Position numbers and translations under genes: made by a program
Origin: Evernia prunastri
Taxonomy: Eukaryota > Ascomycota > Lecanoromycetes > Lecanorales > Parmeliaceae
Length of the DNA stretch: 64,000 nt
Assembly (NCBI GenBank): GCA_003184365.1
Contig: NKYR01000098.1
Location: forward strand, 57,623-121,622
Direction: 5' to 3'
Shown here: positions 32,012 through 43,380 of the stretch, piece after piece
How positions within the stretch are numbered: the first letter of the stretch is position 1
Layout of the letters: each line of letters starts with the position of its first letter
Notes under the pieces: model-generated
What the model was told of the DNA's origin: nothing
The model's input: the letters and a program-made list of their open reading frames with translations, nothing else
Databases searched by the model: none

Positions 32012-32693
32012 TGAAAAATCTGTGCAGGCCCCTCCATTTGGTATGTGAGTCTACGAGAAAAACGCCTACGTCGGAGCAGCATAGGGAGGATATCTTGGAT
32101 GGAAGCGTTGGGTTGGCGCTTATGGGTTTCATCGTCAACACGAAGTTGGAGAGCAAATGAGGGGATACTCTTTAAACGGCGTGGAAGAGCTCATTCCTTA
32201 GCCATGCGCATAAAGTATAAATGTACCATACTTATAGTATTATGAATGACCTCCATTCAATTTTTCACCCTAGCTTCAATGCGCTCGGCCTCGTTGATTG
32301 CGAGATGCGTGCACCTATACTTTTCTTCCCTCGTTACGTTTGTTGTTGCTTATCTATCTTCCTTTGGATACTTATTAGATCAAGAGTAGATTATATTGCC
32401 TCCTTAGATATACCATCGTCTTGACATTCTTGCACAAGGATCGGCATCCGCAGTAGTGAAACCTAGAACTACTCCCAAAATGTCTTGTACCTTTTTTGCA
32501 CCACTTAGCTGGTCGTAGCAAAGCCAATGAAGCTAGGTGGTATTTTAACACATAGGCCATAATTGTAGCAGATATTGCCAGATCCTCATGCATGTCCAGA
32601 TTCTAGTGTTGCCTTTCCACACCAGGAGCATCAATGCTCTGGGACAGGCTGAATATTCCAAGGCGCAAGCTTGGTAGTGAACCGTCGCAAACA
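32012..32693. other. intergenic between convergent genes
   Basis: 680 bp shared by the 3' ends of the SSH4-like and PDE1 genes. It is AT-rich around 32200-32420. No gene or repeat is recognised. Confidence 0.4.
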
Positions 32694-34594
32694 TTAAAGC
32701 CAAATCGAAGCACCTGCCTTAGATATAGAAAAGGTACATCCCAGCTGCTCTGCTTTCTCTGCTTGCTCGAGCTGCGCCAAAATCGTCTCACCCGGCTCAA
32801 GGCCATCCTTCAAAGTTTCCTTTATGTGTATGATAATCACCTGGAGGCCTTCAAGAGGCCTATAGCCCCAAGATCCGCTTATGTTGCCAGAGCCTTGTAT
32901 CGTCTCGTGGATTGATTCTGGTACATTGATTTCAGATTCATTGGCTGAGCGAGCGGTCTTATGTGGTATTGAATCTTCAGATACATGCGAAGCAGGGGTA
33001 GCCGGACTGACTGTCCGCCTACTCACCTTTCGCCCGCTTTGACTTGGGGTCCGACTCGTCCGACTACGTGTCTCGAGGCCGTCATGCATGTTTATTCCGT
33101 TGCTAAATCGCTTACGCTTACGCTGCGATGGCTCTTGCTCTCTGGGCCTGAAAGCCGCGACCTTTTCCGCAAGGTCTTTTAGCTCTGCGATGAGATGACG
33201 AGGGGCAAGGTGACCGAACAAAGTCTCATCGGATTGGGAATCGTCATAGGAGCATTCGATCAGAATCCCAGTGAGAGCGCCGGCGGTAAATTTTGAGGCA
33301 GCATCACTCCACACTTGACTGTTCCTCGGGGATAGGGATAGCGAGTCGGGCTCCACATCGCCAAAGATCAGAACTTCATGGCCGGTGTGATCATCTCGTA
33401 GGAAGAAAGCAGAGCTGTCGATCGGGCGCATCATATCCGACGGGTGACCGTAACTCTGGCTATTTTGTAGGTTAGTGGGCGTCGCGGTGTGCTGTGAAGC
33501 TCTTCGCGATATGGTCTCATTGAAAGCTTCGTGCGAGCTACCGCTGCCACTTCCATGACTGCGATGCTTGCGCATACATTGGCCGTGGCTCACACTCCAG
33601 CATTTGGCCGCCAATCCGTCGCACACCTCTATATAGCCCCTGCTTCCCCCTTCGCCAAACTGTATATTTCCCCCTTCAACTAGGCGCATATAGCTCACAA
33701 AGCCAACGCCACCATCCTCGTCAGACATGTTAGGCCAAATAACGTCATTGAAAATGTGGCTTTTGATGGCATCGATTGTCGAGGGTAGAGCGGCGATGCG
33801 CTTAGGGCGAGACGTATGCTGAAACGACGCCGTATTCATTGCGAAGCCTGATATGTGGTCGAGATGAGGATGTGTGATTAGGTAGGTAGAGATCAGATTC
33901 CGCATGAAGTAGGCGGCGTTGCCTTTGACCGACTCGAAAGGGACTTCCAAATCGGCAAATGGACCGGTAGTGAGTAACCGCGGCGATGGATTGATGGCAT
34001 CTGCATGCTGTAATGGCGTGGCTTGTCCAAGTCCACTATGCTCGGCAAGGGAGTTTGACCGTCGCGTGTAATTCACACCGACTTGAAGGGAGCTGGCTCT
34101 TCTGACAGCGCGATTGCTGGCGATCGAGACGGACGACTCGAAGGAGGAAGCGACGGCGATGGATTCTGGCAAAGTTTCCTGAAAGATTCTGATAATTGCG
34201 GCAAGATGAGTGCCAGCGTCAACCGCGAGAACGGAACCTTTAGCCCAATTCGTGGCGGTTGACCTGACCAAGATTCCAGTTACATTGTCTTCGTTGGGGC
34301 CACCTCCGGCACCCTAGACAGAAATTGTCAGCATGTTTGAAACGAAAGGCAGGACAAAGAAACAGGCGGTTTGTGTGAAGGATAACCAAGCCATATCTAG
34401 TAAACCAACGGCCCAAGCTAGGAGAATGCTAAGGGGAGCTTGCAGGAAGGATACCGAGACATTTGTCAGATGTCGAGAATATCTAGTCGGATGCTTCTGT
34501 ACATTCTTACCAAGACTATGATTTGAAATGCTGGTGGCTTAGGTACTCCTTCATCAGCCCCAGCATTTGCCGAGTCAACACCATTCACTCGCAT
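32694..34594 (-). CDS. PDE1: class II cyclic-AMP phosphodiesterase (low affinity)
   Basis: Hydrolyses cAMP to AMP and so damps PKA signalling. Exons 34511-34594 and 32694-34313 give 567 residues. The join makes the conserved start AFQIIVLGAGGGPNEDNVTG followed by GILVRSTATNWAKGSVLAV. The metal site HPHLDHISG typical of class II phosphodiesterases is at about residues 162-170. Further family segments are KSHIFNDVIWPNMSDEDGG, HEVLIFGDVEPDS and ILIECSYDDSQSDETLFGHL. The C-terminus ends in the family-typical SKAGASIWL. A serine- and arginine-rich insert (about residues 400-470) is probably disordered. The intron (34314-34510, 197 nt) is longer than most here. Confidence 0.95.
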
Positions 34595-35438
34595 CGACCT
34601 TTTTTCTCTTTTTCTACCCTCTGTGGAGCGTTATAATTCTTCCAAAGTTTTGCAGCACCCTTAATCCTGCCCTGCCGTGGGCCGACGAGCGGATTGCCCT
34701 TCCTTCGTAATAACTTCCACCAAACGCCGAACCGAGGTTTGACCTGCCAAGGTCGAGGTGTTTAGAGATAGCAAACGGTTTCCAGGCGGTCGTCGGCTTG
34801 TCCGTCCGCTGTCATGCAGGTATGCGGTAAGATGATGGTGGGAGCACGGAACTCTGCAACGGCTTGGTGCGCTGGCTCTCAGTGTCTTCCTCTTTCGCAC
34901 TACTCTATTTGGATAACAGACATGCGGGCGCAGTGACCAAGCAGTCACGCGAATTCAATTCTTAGGTGGGATGAAGCTCGGGGACAAAGCTATTATGATT
35001 GTAGCGTGGGAAATGGTTTGAGAGTTAGAGAGAGAGAGGGAGAAATGGGAGAAATGTACCCACTTTGATAGGCACTGTAGGTATGGTAGGACGGGACGAG
35101 GACGGGACGAGGAAATACTACTCTAATTTTTAACTCGTAGAACAACAGTGGAATCCTCCTCATCCTAAGGTAACAATTATCCTTCATCGTCAACCCCATA
35201 TCATAAATATGCATATATCACAGGCGCAAGATTCAGAAAGATCCTTGGATCTGTGATAAACTTCATGGCCGGCCTCCACAATCGATTGATCCCCCTGTGA
35301 GACTGCGCCTCATGCGATAATCACATGGATGGCTACATCAATACCTATCTTATCGTAACTAGGCCCGATTTTGCTGCTTTTAAAGGTAGGTAGGTATTGT
35401 TTGTTGTACTAACGATAGATAATGTACAAAACCCAATC
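34595..35438. other. intergenic, no gene recognised
   Basis: 844 bp between the PDE1 start and the SAC phosphatase stop. A purine-rich run (gagagagaggg, about 35025-35055) is followed by a short tandem gacgggacgag at 35091-35112. No gene is recognised. Confidence 0.4.
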
Positions 35439-38400
35439 CTAAGCCCAAATCATCTTCTTCAGAGAATGGCCCCAATGTTCCAACAATCCAGTACTCTTCC
35501 TTGCTTCCTGTAAAGATATGATGTCTTTGTCCTCAATGAAGCCTGACGCAACGCTGTGGCCACCAAGTGCCGCCCTCTGCACCTCATCACATATAGAATT
35601 CACAAGATCTTTCTCACTCATCCTGCTTTTCTCCTCGCACTCGACACTAGCCAAACTTGAGCGCGCAGGGAGAGCCTTGAAAGCTAAGATCTTCAGGCTA
35701 GACTCCTCTTTCTGACGGCCTCGACCGGAAACACCATCGACATCGGCATTCTCGGCAACGTCCAAATTCACAGCGCTGCTCAATGACCTGGTGTTTACAC
35801 GCGCAATATTCTCTTCGCCTGGTCTGTACTGTACCACTAGGCCAACATTTCTATACTCGTCAATCTGTCGCGTGGCCAATGTTGATGTTATATATGTTCC
35901 TCGGATAATTCCCGTAATGCTCCGAAGATCGATTCTTGTGAAAGAAGACACCTTCTCGATATTGAAGTCAAAGCTGACCCGGTACAGAGCTGAGTCTGTA
36001 AGGAGGAGTACTGTTTCTTCAAAAGGAAACGTTTTCACGGTATTTCGCTCCCGTGGGCTTAAAAGTATCCAGCCACCAGCCAAGTCTTCGCTTTGGTCCG
36101 CTACAACAATCTTGGAACTTGTTTCAATGGCATTTGCCCTCAATCTCTGCATCGAGAATCCAGGATCCCCACTCCTCATGTCCGCCTCGAACTCTTCAAA
36201 GACCTGTGCATTCACGTTACCGAGTAGATAGTCTATGGCAGCCTGCGAAAAATAATCCGATATGATGTTGTTGAAATATCTAGAAAGGCTGAGTCCAAGG
36301 TCGTTGAAAGCGCCACGATAGTTACGCTGTCTCGTTCGGGTGTAATCCCCCTTGAGAGCTGCTGAACTGGCGTATTGGCGGGAGATGGCATCGCCATTGT
36401 CGGCCCATACGGTATTGAACCACTCCGTGGTCACGTCTGTTCGAAGGTCAATTATAACACCTTCTTTTTGCAGCTGCCTTTCCACTACTCTTGATGCACA
36501 GGCGCTCATAACGACGTTCGTCCTGTCAAGACAATCCATACAGTTTATTCTCAGTACTCCGGATTGTATTTGATGAACGATTCCTCCATCCTCGACAGTC
36601 TCACCAAAGGCATCAAGTCTCTCGTCAAGGGTGTCCATGAGAAGACTAACGTTCTCGAATTTCATCCCGCGGCATACCGAATGGAAATCGAACCATTCAA
36701 AGCCAAGCTTCCGCCCAGCAACGCCATCCTCTGAGTTGAACTCTTGGGTATGTTCCTCGTATTTCCGGCCAATCTCTGCTTCACCCCCATGCTTGTCCAA
36801 CAGAACCACAATCTGTGCATCGCCATATCTACCAATTATCTTAGAGAAGTGCATCCTGAATGCCTTGTGATTTGTCTTCGACGAATGCTGCAAGACCGGT
36901 GTAGGCTTGAAAGAATATGGGGATTGCGAAAAGAACAAAGGGCAAGATCCACGGACTTGGGTGAAAGAGTAAACCTTCTCCGAGGGTGCCCACGATGACT
37001 GGGAGATTAGTTGCTCCGTTTCAACACTGTTTGCCGTGTCGCCGGCGTCATCTACACCTGCGCATGTTTCTGAGTCAGCATTGCTTCTTCAAGTCAAATA
37101 CCCGATATACGAAACAGGTCTGAAGAATAACATGGTTCTTTTGCTCCGCATCATGTCTCGTGACTCAAGATTTGATTGTCAACAGGGAAGGATCACTCGA
37201 ACCTCTACGAAGGTACCTAAGACCCGGTCTCTTTACAGATCGACGTGAGATGAGCGTTATCAAGAACTTTAAGTCTTGTCGAACAGACTCATATTTATTG
37301 TGAGTTTCACTGACACTATGAGTGTCTTCTTCTGCACGAACTGCAGCTTCCGAATGCCTGCCAGGTTGCCTATCAACCGTAAAAGCCCGTTGACCAACGA
37401 AACCTTGCATCAAAGGCAATACAAACGTGCTAGAATTTCCAGAGTCAGCGTGAATTCTGATGGTCCAGATCCGACACTCAGAGCAACCCCCGGTGGTGGA
37501 CGGGAAGCAATGAGAGTTCTCGGTCTAGAATGTCTTGCGGCCCGATTTAGGTAGTAATCCAGATGATTTACATGAAAGATTGCTTACTGATATCCGCCGT
37601 CGATGAACGGTGACGCTAGATGGCGGTTCCAGAAGTACTAGAATGGACAATGAGTCCAAAGTCGTTCCATGTACAAATCATCCAGTGACTGACCAATGGA
37701 TCAACAGACTTGTGTAATGGTATTTCGGAGCTGTTCTTTTCATCTGTTCCTAGTCTCCGCGTGATGTCTAGTTCATAGGAGAAGAAGAAGCTGCGAGATC
37801 CCAATAGCGTTCGCGTTGTTCGTAGAAGCTTGGGGAGCATCGACGTGTTAGTTTCGCTCGTCTGATTCGGAATCTCGAGATCGGGTGTCTGATCAAGACT
37901 CTTCGCATCGTGAAGCCTGGGCGCTGGCGATGCGATTTCAGATTGCGGGTCATCCAGACCTTTTCCCTGGCCGCTCGACGCTGTCGGCCTCTCAAGGCCG
38001 TCAACAGACATTCCTTGAGACCTTCGCTTCTCAGTAGCCCAACCTTTTCTTGAAAACCATCTCTCCGCGAATCGACCATACTGACCCTTTTTCCCAATCA
38101 CGTCTTCTGCAACGCTGCTGGTGATTCGTGCTGGATTTGAGGGGGGCGTTGCCGAATAGTCCTCTTTGGTCGAGGAATCTGAGGCTATTGGTGATGCTTG
38201 GTCGTCATGATCATGTGGGCTGGCTTCGACGTGAGTTTCATCGTCATCCGAGGTGTCGCTATCTGGGGATAGGGCTCTAGGTTGGCCGGACTTCTTTAGG
38301 CTGTCCTTTGCCTGACTGGTGGCTTTTTTGGCCTCAGATTGAGAAGACAGAGGTATTAAAGCGACGTCTGTAATTACGTAAATAGGGCAACCTCGAACTT

Positions 38401-38857
38401 GCGCTACTTGTTCGCGAGATAAGATGGTAATTAGGTAAGAGACAGGAGCAACGGTGAGCAGCCCTACAAGCGTAACGACATTAGTGAAGCTCTCTCCTTC
38501 TTAGATTGGAAGTTGACTACCGACAATGCCATAGAACTCGGCAGACAGCACGGAGTCTGCGATCTTAGAGTAAGGGAAAGACCTGCACATTTTTGGGGTT
38601 AGCATGGCTTATTTGAGGCAAAATTTTCGGATTGCAAGACAGATTCCAAACAGCATGATGAACTTTAATGGTTTGACAAGGCTTAGGATGCGGATATGTT
38701 ATATATCGTGGTACCTTTGCTCCAAGAAGTGCACTTACGAGAGTTCGTATGTCGCGTACTTGATCTGTAGGCTTCGCTGGTTACGTTGACCTGCCGGGTG
38801 TAATATTAAGCCTTCCCCCGTAGCAGCGACCACCAGTTTCTGAATGACCCCAGGCAT
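35439..38857 (-). CDS. SAC-domain phosphoinositide phosphatase with hSac2 domain
   Basis: SAC phosphatases remove phosphate from phosphoinositides on membranes. Exons 38739-38857, 38521-38582, 37694-38463, 37588-37637, 37203-37429 and 35439-37057 total 2847 nt, or 948 residues. The N-terminus (MPGVIQKLVVAATGEGLILH) leads to SFPYSKIADSVLSAEFYGIV and TVAPVSYLITILSREQVAQV. A disordered serine- and aspartate-rich insert follows. The active site is RINCMDCLDRTNVV, a CX5R(T) loop. After it comes an hSac2 domain (DLAGGWILLSPRERNTVKTF, ITGIIRGTYI), as in INPP5F/Sac2. All joins fit phase; the exon 5 donor (GTTCGA) is weak. The six-exon gene is the longest in the window, and the insert makes it longer than most relatives. 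Substrate preference (PI4P or other) cannot be read from sequence. Confidence 0.9.
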
Positions 38858-38979
38858 GACTCCTGCCTAGGCGTGGAAAGACGGCAGGATACTATGTACG
38901 ATGAGCATATGAACGAATGGTTCGAAGCCCGGATGGACGTCATCTGGATCCCGATTCAGGCTGTCTGCAATAGACCGAG

Positions 38980-40250
38980 GTTTCCCCGTTGATCTTTCAA
39001 CCGAGGCAAACATTAATTACCTATTGCCTCAGTCCTCAGACGCGCTTTAACTATATCCGAAGCCTTTTCATTTTACATATAGAGTAAGGTAGAGTACCTA
39101 GATGATTTGTGGGGTTGGGCAGCGTCTGAGCTCAAAACCCCGTATTTTTGAAGATCCAGAGTTGACAAGACCAACGTTGACGAGGTAACGGGCTTCGAAT
39201 GCTGCGTGATTGAATGATTTTGACGTGCGCACTCGTAGATATCCTATCAAATTCCACTATTCTTCTAACTTCTCTCGAAGCCCTTACTCAAATTTGATGT
39301 TTTTCCCCGTAAAGTGAAAATCCTTCTCAAATAAGAATTCAAACGCGACCCCGTATCATTGCCTCTAGGGGTGGGAAAATTGCGCAATATGCTCACCGTT
39401 GCATGCAATGGCTTATGTAAGCTTAGGGCTAGGGCTACTCCGCACACCACATTTATTGGAAGACTTTATGCCACAGAATAATGGTGATAATGGACCTGTT
39501 GATGTGGAAGGTGGAGAGGATCGGTATCAGAACATGGAAGACGCTGAGACATAAGTCACTAGAGGGGTCATTTGGTCATATTCTCTACTGCTTATGACCC
39601 TACGGTAGCTTTATACATAGAAAAGTTTTAGTTGCAAGTTGCGTCTCCCACCATTGCATGCAAATTGCAATCCAAATGCGGTTAGCGTACAATGCATGCA
39701 AATTGCAAACCCACCCCTAAATTAGTTGGAAGGTGCTTTCTTGCTATGGCCATATGTAGCATAGTGTGCTTGGCAGAGAGGGGCCATCATCCTGCAGCCA
39801 CTTCCTCCATAGATTCTACATCCTCTTCTACCCACACGAACCCTACCCTACCATTTCTCTAATTGCCTCAGTCCTCAGACGCTGCTCCCACTCCCAAGCT
39901 ACCTCTTTCGGGTAAGGCCTAGCTTCAATTGCATCCGAAGTCTTACCATTTTAGGTATAGAGTAGATGGTTTGCGAGCTCGAGTTGGGCAGCCTTCTCCC
40001 GGAAAAACATCGGATTATCACCAAAAGTGGTAAGGGAGGGTGGAGATAGACACGGCTGAGAACTGAGGCAACGGTATCAAGTTATCGTCATATTCTGGGT
40101 AATCCTCGGATTATCACTCTGAGGGGTATAATCTTGGTCGCCGTAGCGATACACGTCTGGCAAGGCAAACATTCCTGAATTCAATGTATATATGTAAAAG
40201 CATTATATGCAAAAGATACCACTTGTGTATTCATGCTAGACATGTGCAAA
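38980..40250. repeat. gene-free, repeat-derived spacer
   Basis: Two diverged direct copies are visible. Each begins ATTGCCTCAGTCCTCAGACG (at about 39023 and 39862) and continues with recognisable shared segments (ATCCGAAG, ATAGAGTA, GTTGGGCAGC) for about 130-150 bp. A second motif, TGCATGCAAATTGCAA, occurs twice at about 39655 and 39693, with a partial palindromic relative near 39400. No gene is recognised. The spacer looks like aged transposon debris. Confidence 0.55.
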
Positions 40251-40393
40251 CGCTCTAATGCGAGCTCAATGCAGCAACTTATACATCACCATTGTTCTCA
40301 CTCAGCAATTCAGACGCGAACCCACAGGCTCTTTGAAAGGCACACTGGAGGGAGTATTTTCCATGAAATTTAACACTACGAAAGATGCCCGTT

Positions 40394-41702
40394 TTATTGA
40401 TCATCTCCCTTAAGTTGATGAGCACCGTTATATCGTCCTTTCATGCCATTAACACTCGACCGTCTCAATCCTTGGTCTTCATCGCTGTCCTCGGCGAGAT
40501 CCTCGAGGCCCAGCCCGGCATTATTTTCTTCGAATGAGTGCATCAATACTCCTCTCTCCCCTCTCGAGCCAAAGCCGACACTACCAGTGCTAGCCCGACT
40601 GGCATCTATGCTTCGGCGTAACTGCATACTTCTCCGAGTCTGCAGACCTGTTATCCCGTCCGTGGGAACTCCGTCCGAGATACGGCCATTGAGGAGGGTT
40701 TGACCGTCGGGATCTCCCCGTGATAAATTCAACAGATAGACTCCCGTGAATATCACCAAGAATCCGCTCAAAAGAGAAAGGGTATTGACGGCATCAGTTG
40801 TATTGAAACCCCGGAAGAGAATGAAAGAGGCAACTAATGTGAAGGTCGTAAAGGTAACATAATACAGCGGGTTGACTCTTTGCACGCATTAGCGAATCGT
40901 CGCTCATATTTTCGGGTCAGAACTTACATAGAAGTCGAAAATTGACTAAGAGCTTTATTGAAGTAATTCATCTGGGTCAATATGCAACATACGGTGACGA
41001 TGGCAAAAGCGTAAGTCGACGGGTGAGTAAGTTGGTTGTTCCCGTTCAAGGTCAACTTCAAGGCTATGCCAAAAGCCTTTACTGACATGACGGATACAGA
41101 CCCAACCGTGGAACAGATCGAAATGAATATTAGAGGGTTTTTCTTTCCATGCTTTGGAGCGACCTTGTAGATCATAACGCTGGAGAAGATAGCAACGGCA
41201 GCGCAGTAGAGAAGAAACCCTGCGATCACAAGGCCCGTTAGCCCCCATAAACGCTTGCCACGAAAGAAGCCGTACCTGGATGTATGGCATACTGCAATAT
41301 CTCATCGACAGTTTGTATTTCCTTATCTGGGGGTGCATGCAGCACTATTATAACAGACCCAATGAGACATAGGGCACATCCGAGTTTACCCAGCGTACCC
41401 AGATCTTCTTTGAGAAAATATGAGCCCAGGACGGCACCGATCAGGACACTGAGCGCTCCCAACGGCGTTACCAATATGGCCGGCGCAAAAGCGTATGCTG
41501 CAAAATTGGCCACTTCACCGAGCACCATAGTCACAATTCCTCCCCACCACGTAGGACTTTTCAAATATGCAAATCCTTCTCCTTCAAAACCATGCCGCTC
41601 GCTTGCTTCTAGTAACCCTTTTTTGGTTATGACAAAGCTCGTCCCAATAGCCATTGTCGACAATATGGCCAAAGCCAAGCCGACATATTTGTCCTCCACC
41701 AT
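40394..41702 (-). CDS. NIPA-type magnesium transporter (DUF803)
   Basis: NIPA proteins are multi-pass carriers of Mg2+ related to the drug/metabolite transporter fold. Exons 41276-41702, 40928-41219 and 40394-40877 give 400 residues. Family features are KYVGLALAILSTMAIGTSFV, KKGLLEASE, PTWWGGIVTMVLGEVANFAA, VTPLGALSVLIGAVLGSYFL and LTQMNYFNKALSQFS, the last joined in phase 2 to IVNPLYYVTFTTFT. Eight or nine hydrophobic helices are expected up to about residue 295. The cytosolic tail (last about 100 residues) is serine- and arginine-rich and ends acidic, which suggests phosphorylation control. The start is the first ATG before the first helix; an upstream in-frame extension is possible. Confidence 0.93.
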
Positions 41703-43380
41703 CTTGGCCTCGCCGGGAGTTAGCGCTACTCCAGCAACTCGAATCGGGTCGTTGCCAGGGTTTCTATTTGATTGTAATGGCCACGCAGCGCCAGCGCGAC
41801 GGCCCGTCTGATATCCTCGGTGAAGCCTTGTGCCGGGACCTTCTAGGACTCATGAAACAGAGAACTTGTAGGTTGGGCGATCTGATTTGACGGTTCTTAG
41901 AGCCGGAGTACGTTGAATTTGAGAGAGCTTTGCGCAGGGGTGTCACGACAAGCAGGAAAAGAGCGACGGGAACGTAATCATTTATCCGGCTGGTTGGCTA
42001 GAATGAATATCGTATCGTAGGTCGTAGTAGTCGAGAGCAGATGGACTTGTCCCTTGGGATGCTAAGAATGCTCGAGACGAAAGACTCTCATACTCGTAGG
42101 CACATTGCTCAATTTTTTGGGTTGGGTAAAGTAAGGTAGGTAAAGTAAGTACCTTAGGGACAAATACGGAAGCTAAAATAATACTGATTAAAGCTGTCTC
42201 GCCCGCTAGTCAGGGCTACCTAAGGTACTTTACCTCATCCAAGAATTTGCCTTTCAGGAACAGTGTCAGGGCGAAGCGGACAAAGACCAGAGGTGAAGGT
42301 GAGCCAAGAAATGGAGGTAGATGAACATTTGCATGCCTTTATACAAGGCAGAACAACCTGGCAAGGACTACCTAGACTTCTCTACGTTTATCGATACTTT
42401 ATTCCTTGCCTTTTCGCACCTTATCTAAGTCCATCTGTCGCTCAGGCACTCAAAGACACCAAAGCTACTGAAGGTGAGGCAGGGAAGAAGGATTATTGCA
42501 CCGCGGCAAGTTACCTTTGCAGCTGCATTGATTAAGCTTGCTGCTGAAGTGAAGAGGCATTGGCCCCAACACTCCGGGGAAGGAGAGCCCCAGCTTGAGG
42601 AAACCCTGTGCTGGGCTGCTGCTTGTCGCATATGAAATGAAGCACTCCTGCCAATGTACTCGTTTCTCTGAATCAAATAAAGGAGTCATTTGGGTTTTGA
42701 AGTGGCCTCGATTATTGAAGCTACGTATCGCAAAATTGTCCTTAGCGCCACGGCCACCTAATAAATCCGCCAAGAGACGCGCGATTCACGGCATCACCTT
42801 ACTAATGCGAATCCAGCCACTTCATGCGTTGACCCCGAAAGACAAGAACACCGGCGCCGAAAACCTCGACAAAGATCTCCAGGAGAACAGGGAAAAAGGA
42901 ATGTCAGCTACTCTTGAGATTTGCAGGCTCTCGAATGCCTTGGAATCCATGCGAAACATCCGGGGATCGCGTGTAAATGGGGAAGGGAGAGGGGGATGAT
43001 ATAGTGAATGGGCAACCGGTGAAATGGCGGATCTGTTCATGCCATTAACTTACCGCACCGACCTACCTTTACTCTCGAGGACCAAGGGGCCATCAGGAAG
43101 AATGGCAGGATTGGGCGTGTTGAGCGAATAGGGGCGTGATCTGTGGTCATCGACCACTTCGACGTGCGATGACCCCACAGTCGTGCCAAAGCGCTAGGAA
43201 TGCTGTGCTTCATTTGCGTAGGGTATTGTGATTCGAGTCTGATACGTGGGAAAGGTCATAGTAGATCGCTACTTGAAGGGGCACAGAAGGCGTCTTTGCA
43301 CATTGGCTAATCCAAGCCGAGAGATTCAGAGCTATCCAATCTCACCTAGAGCGGACGCGTTTAGCCCCTGTTGAGAGCGG
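41703..43380. other. intergenic with TA-rich inverted repeat, no gene recognised
   Basis: 1.7 kb upstream of the NIPA gene and downstream of the acidic gene. An inverted repeat is visible: aggtaaagtaagtacctta (42138-42156) faces taaggtactttacct (42221-42235) over a spacer of about 65 bp. Open frames of 80-134 codons at 42.2-43.0 kb lack any recognisable domain and overlap on opposite strands. Confidence 0.45.

Noticed and set aside
42263..42999. Open frames of 90-134 codons between NIPA and the acidic gene
   Set aside because: They overlap on opposite strands, lack domains, splice support or codon bias, and are of a length expected by chance.
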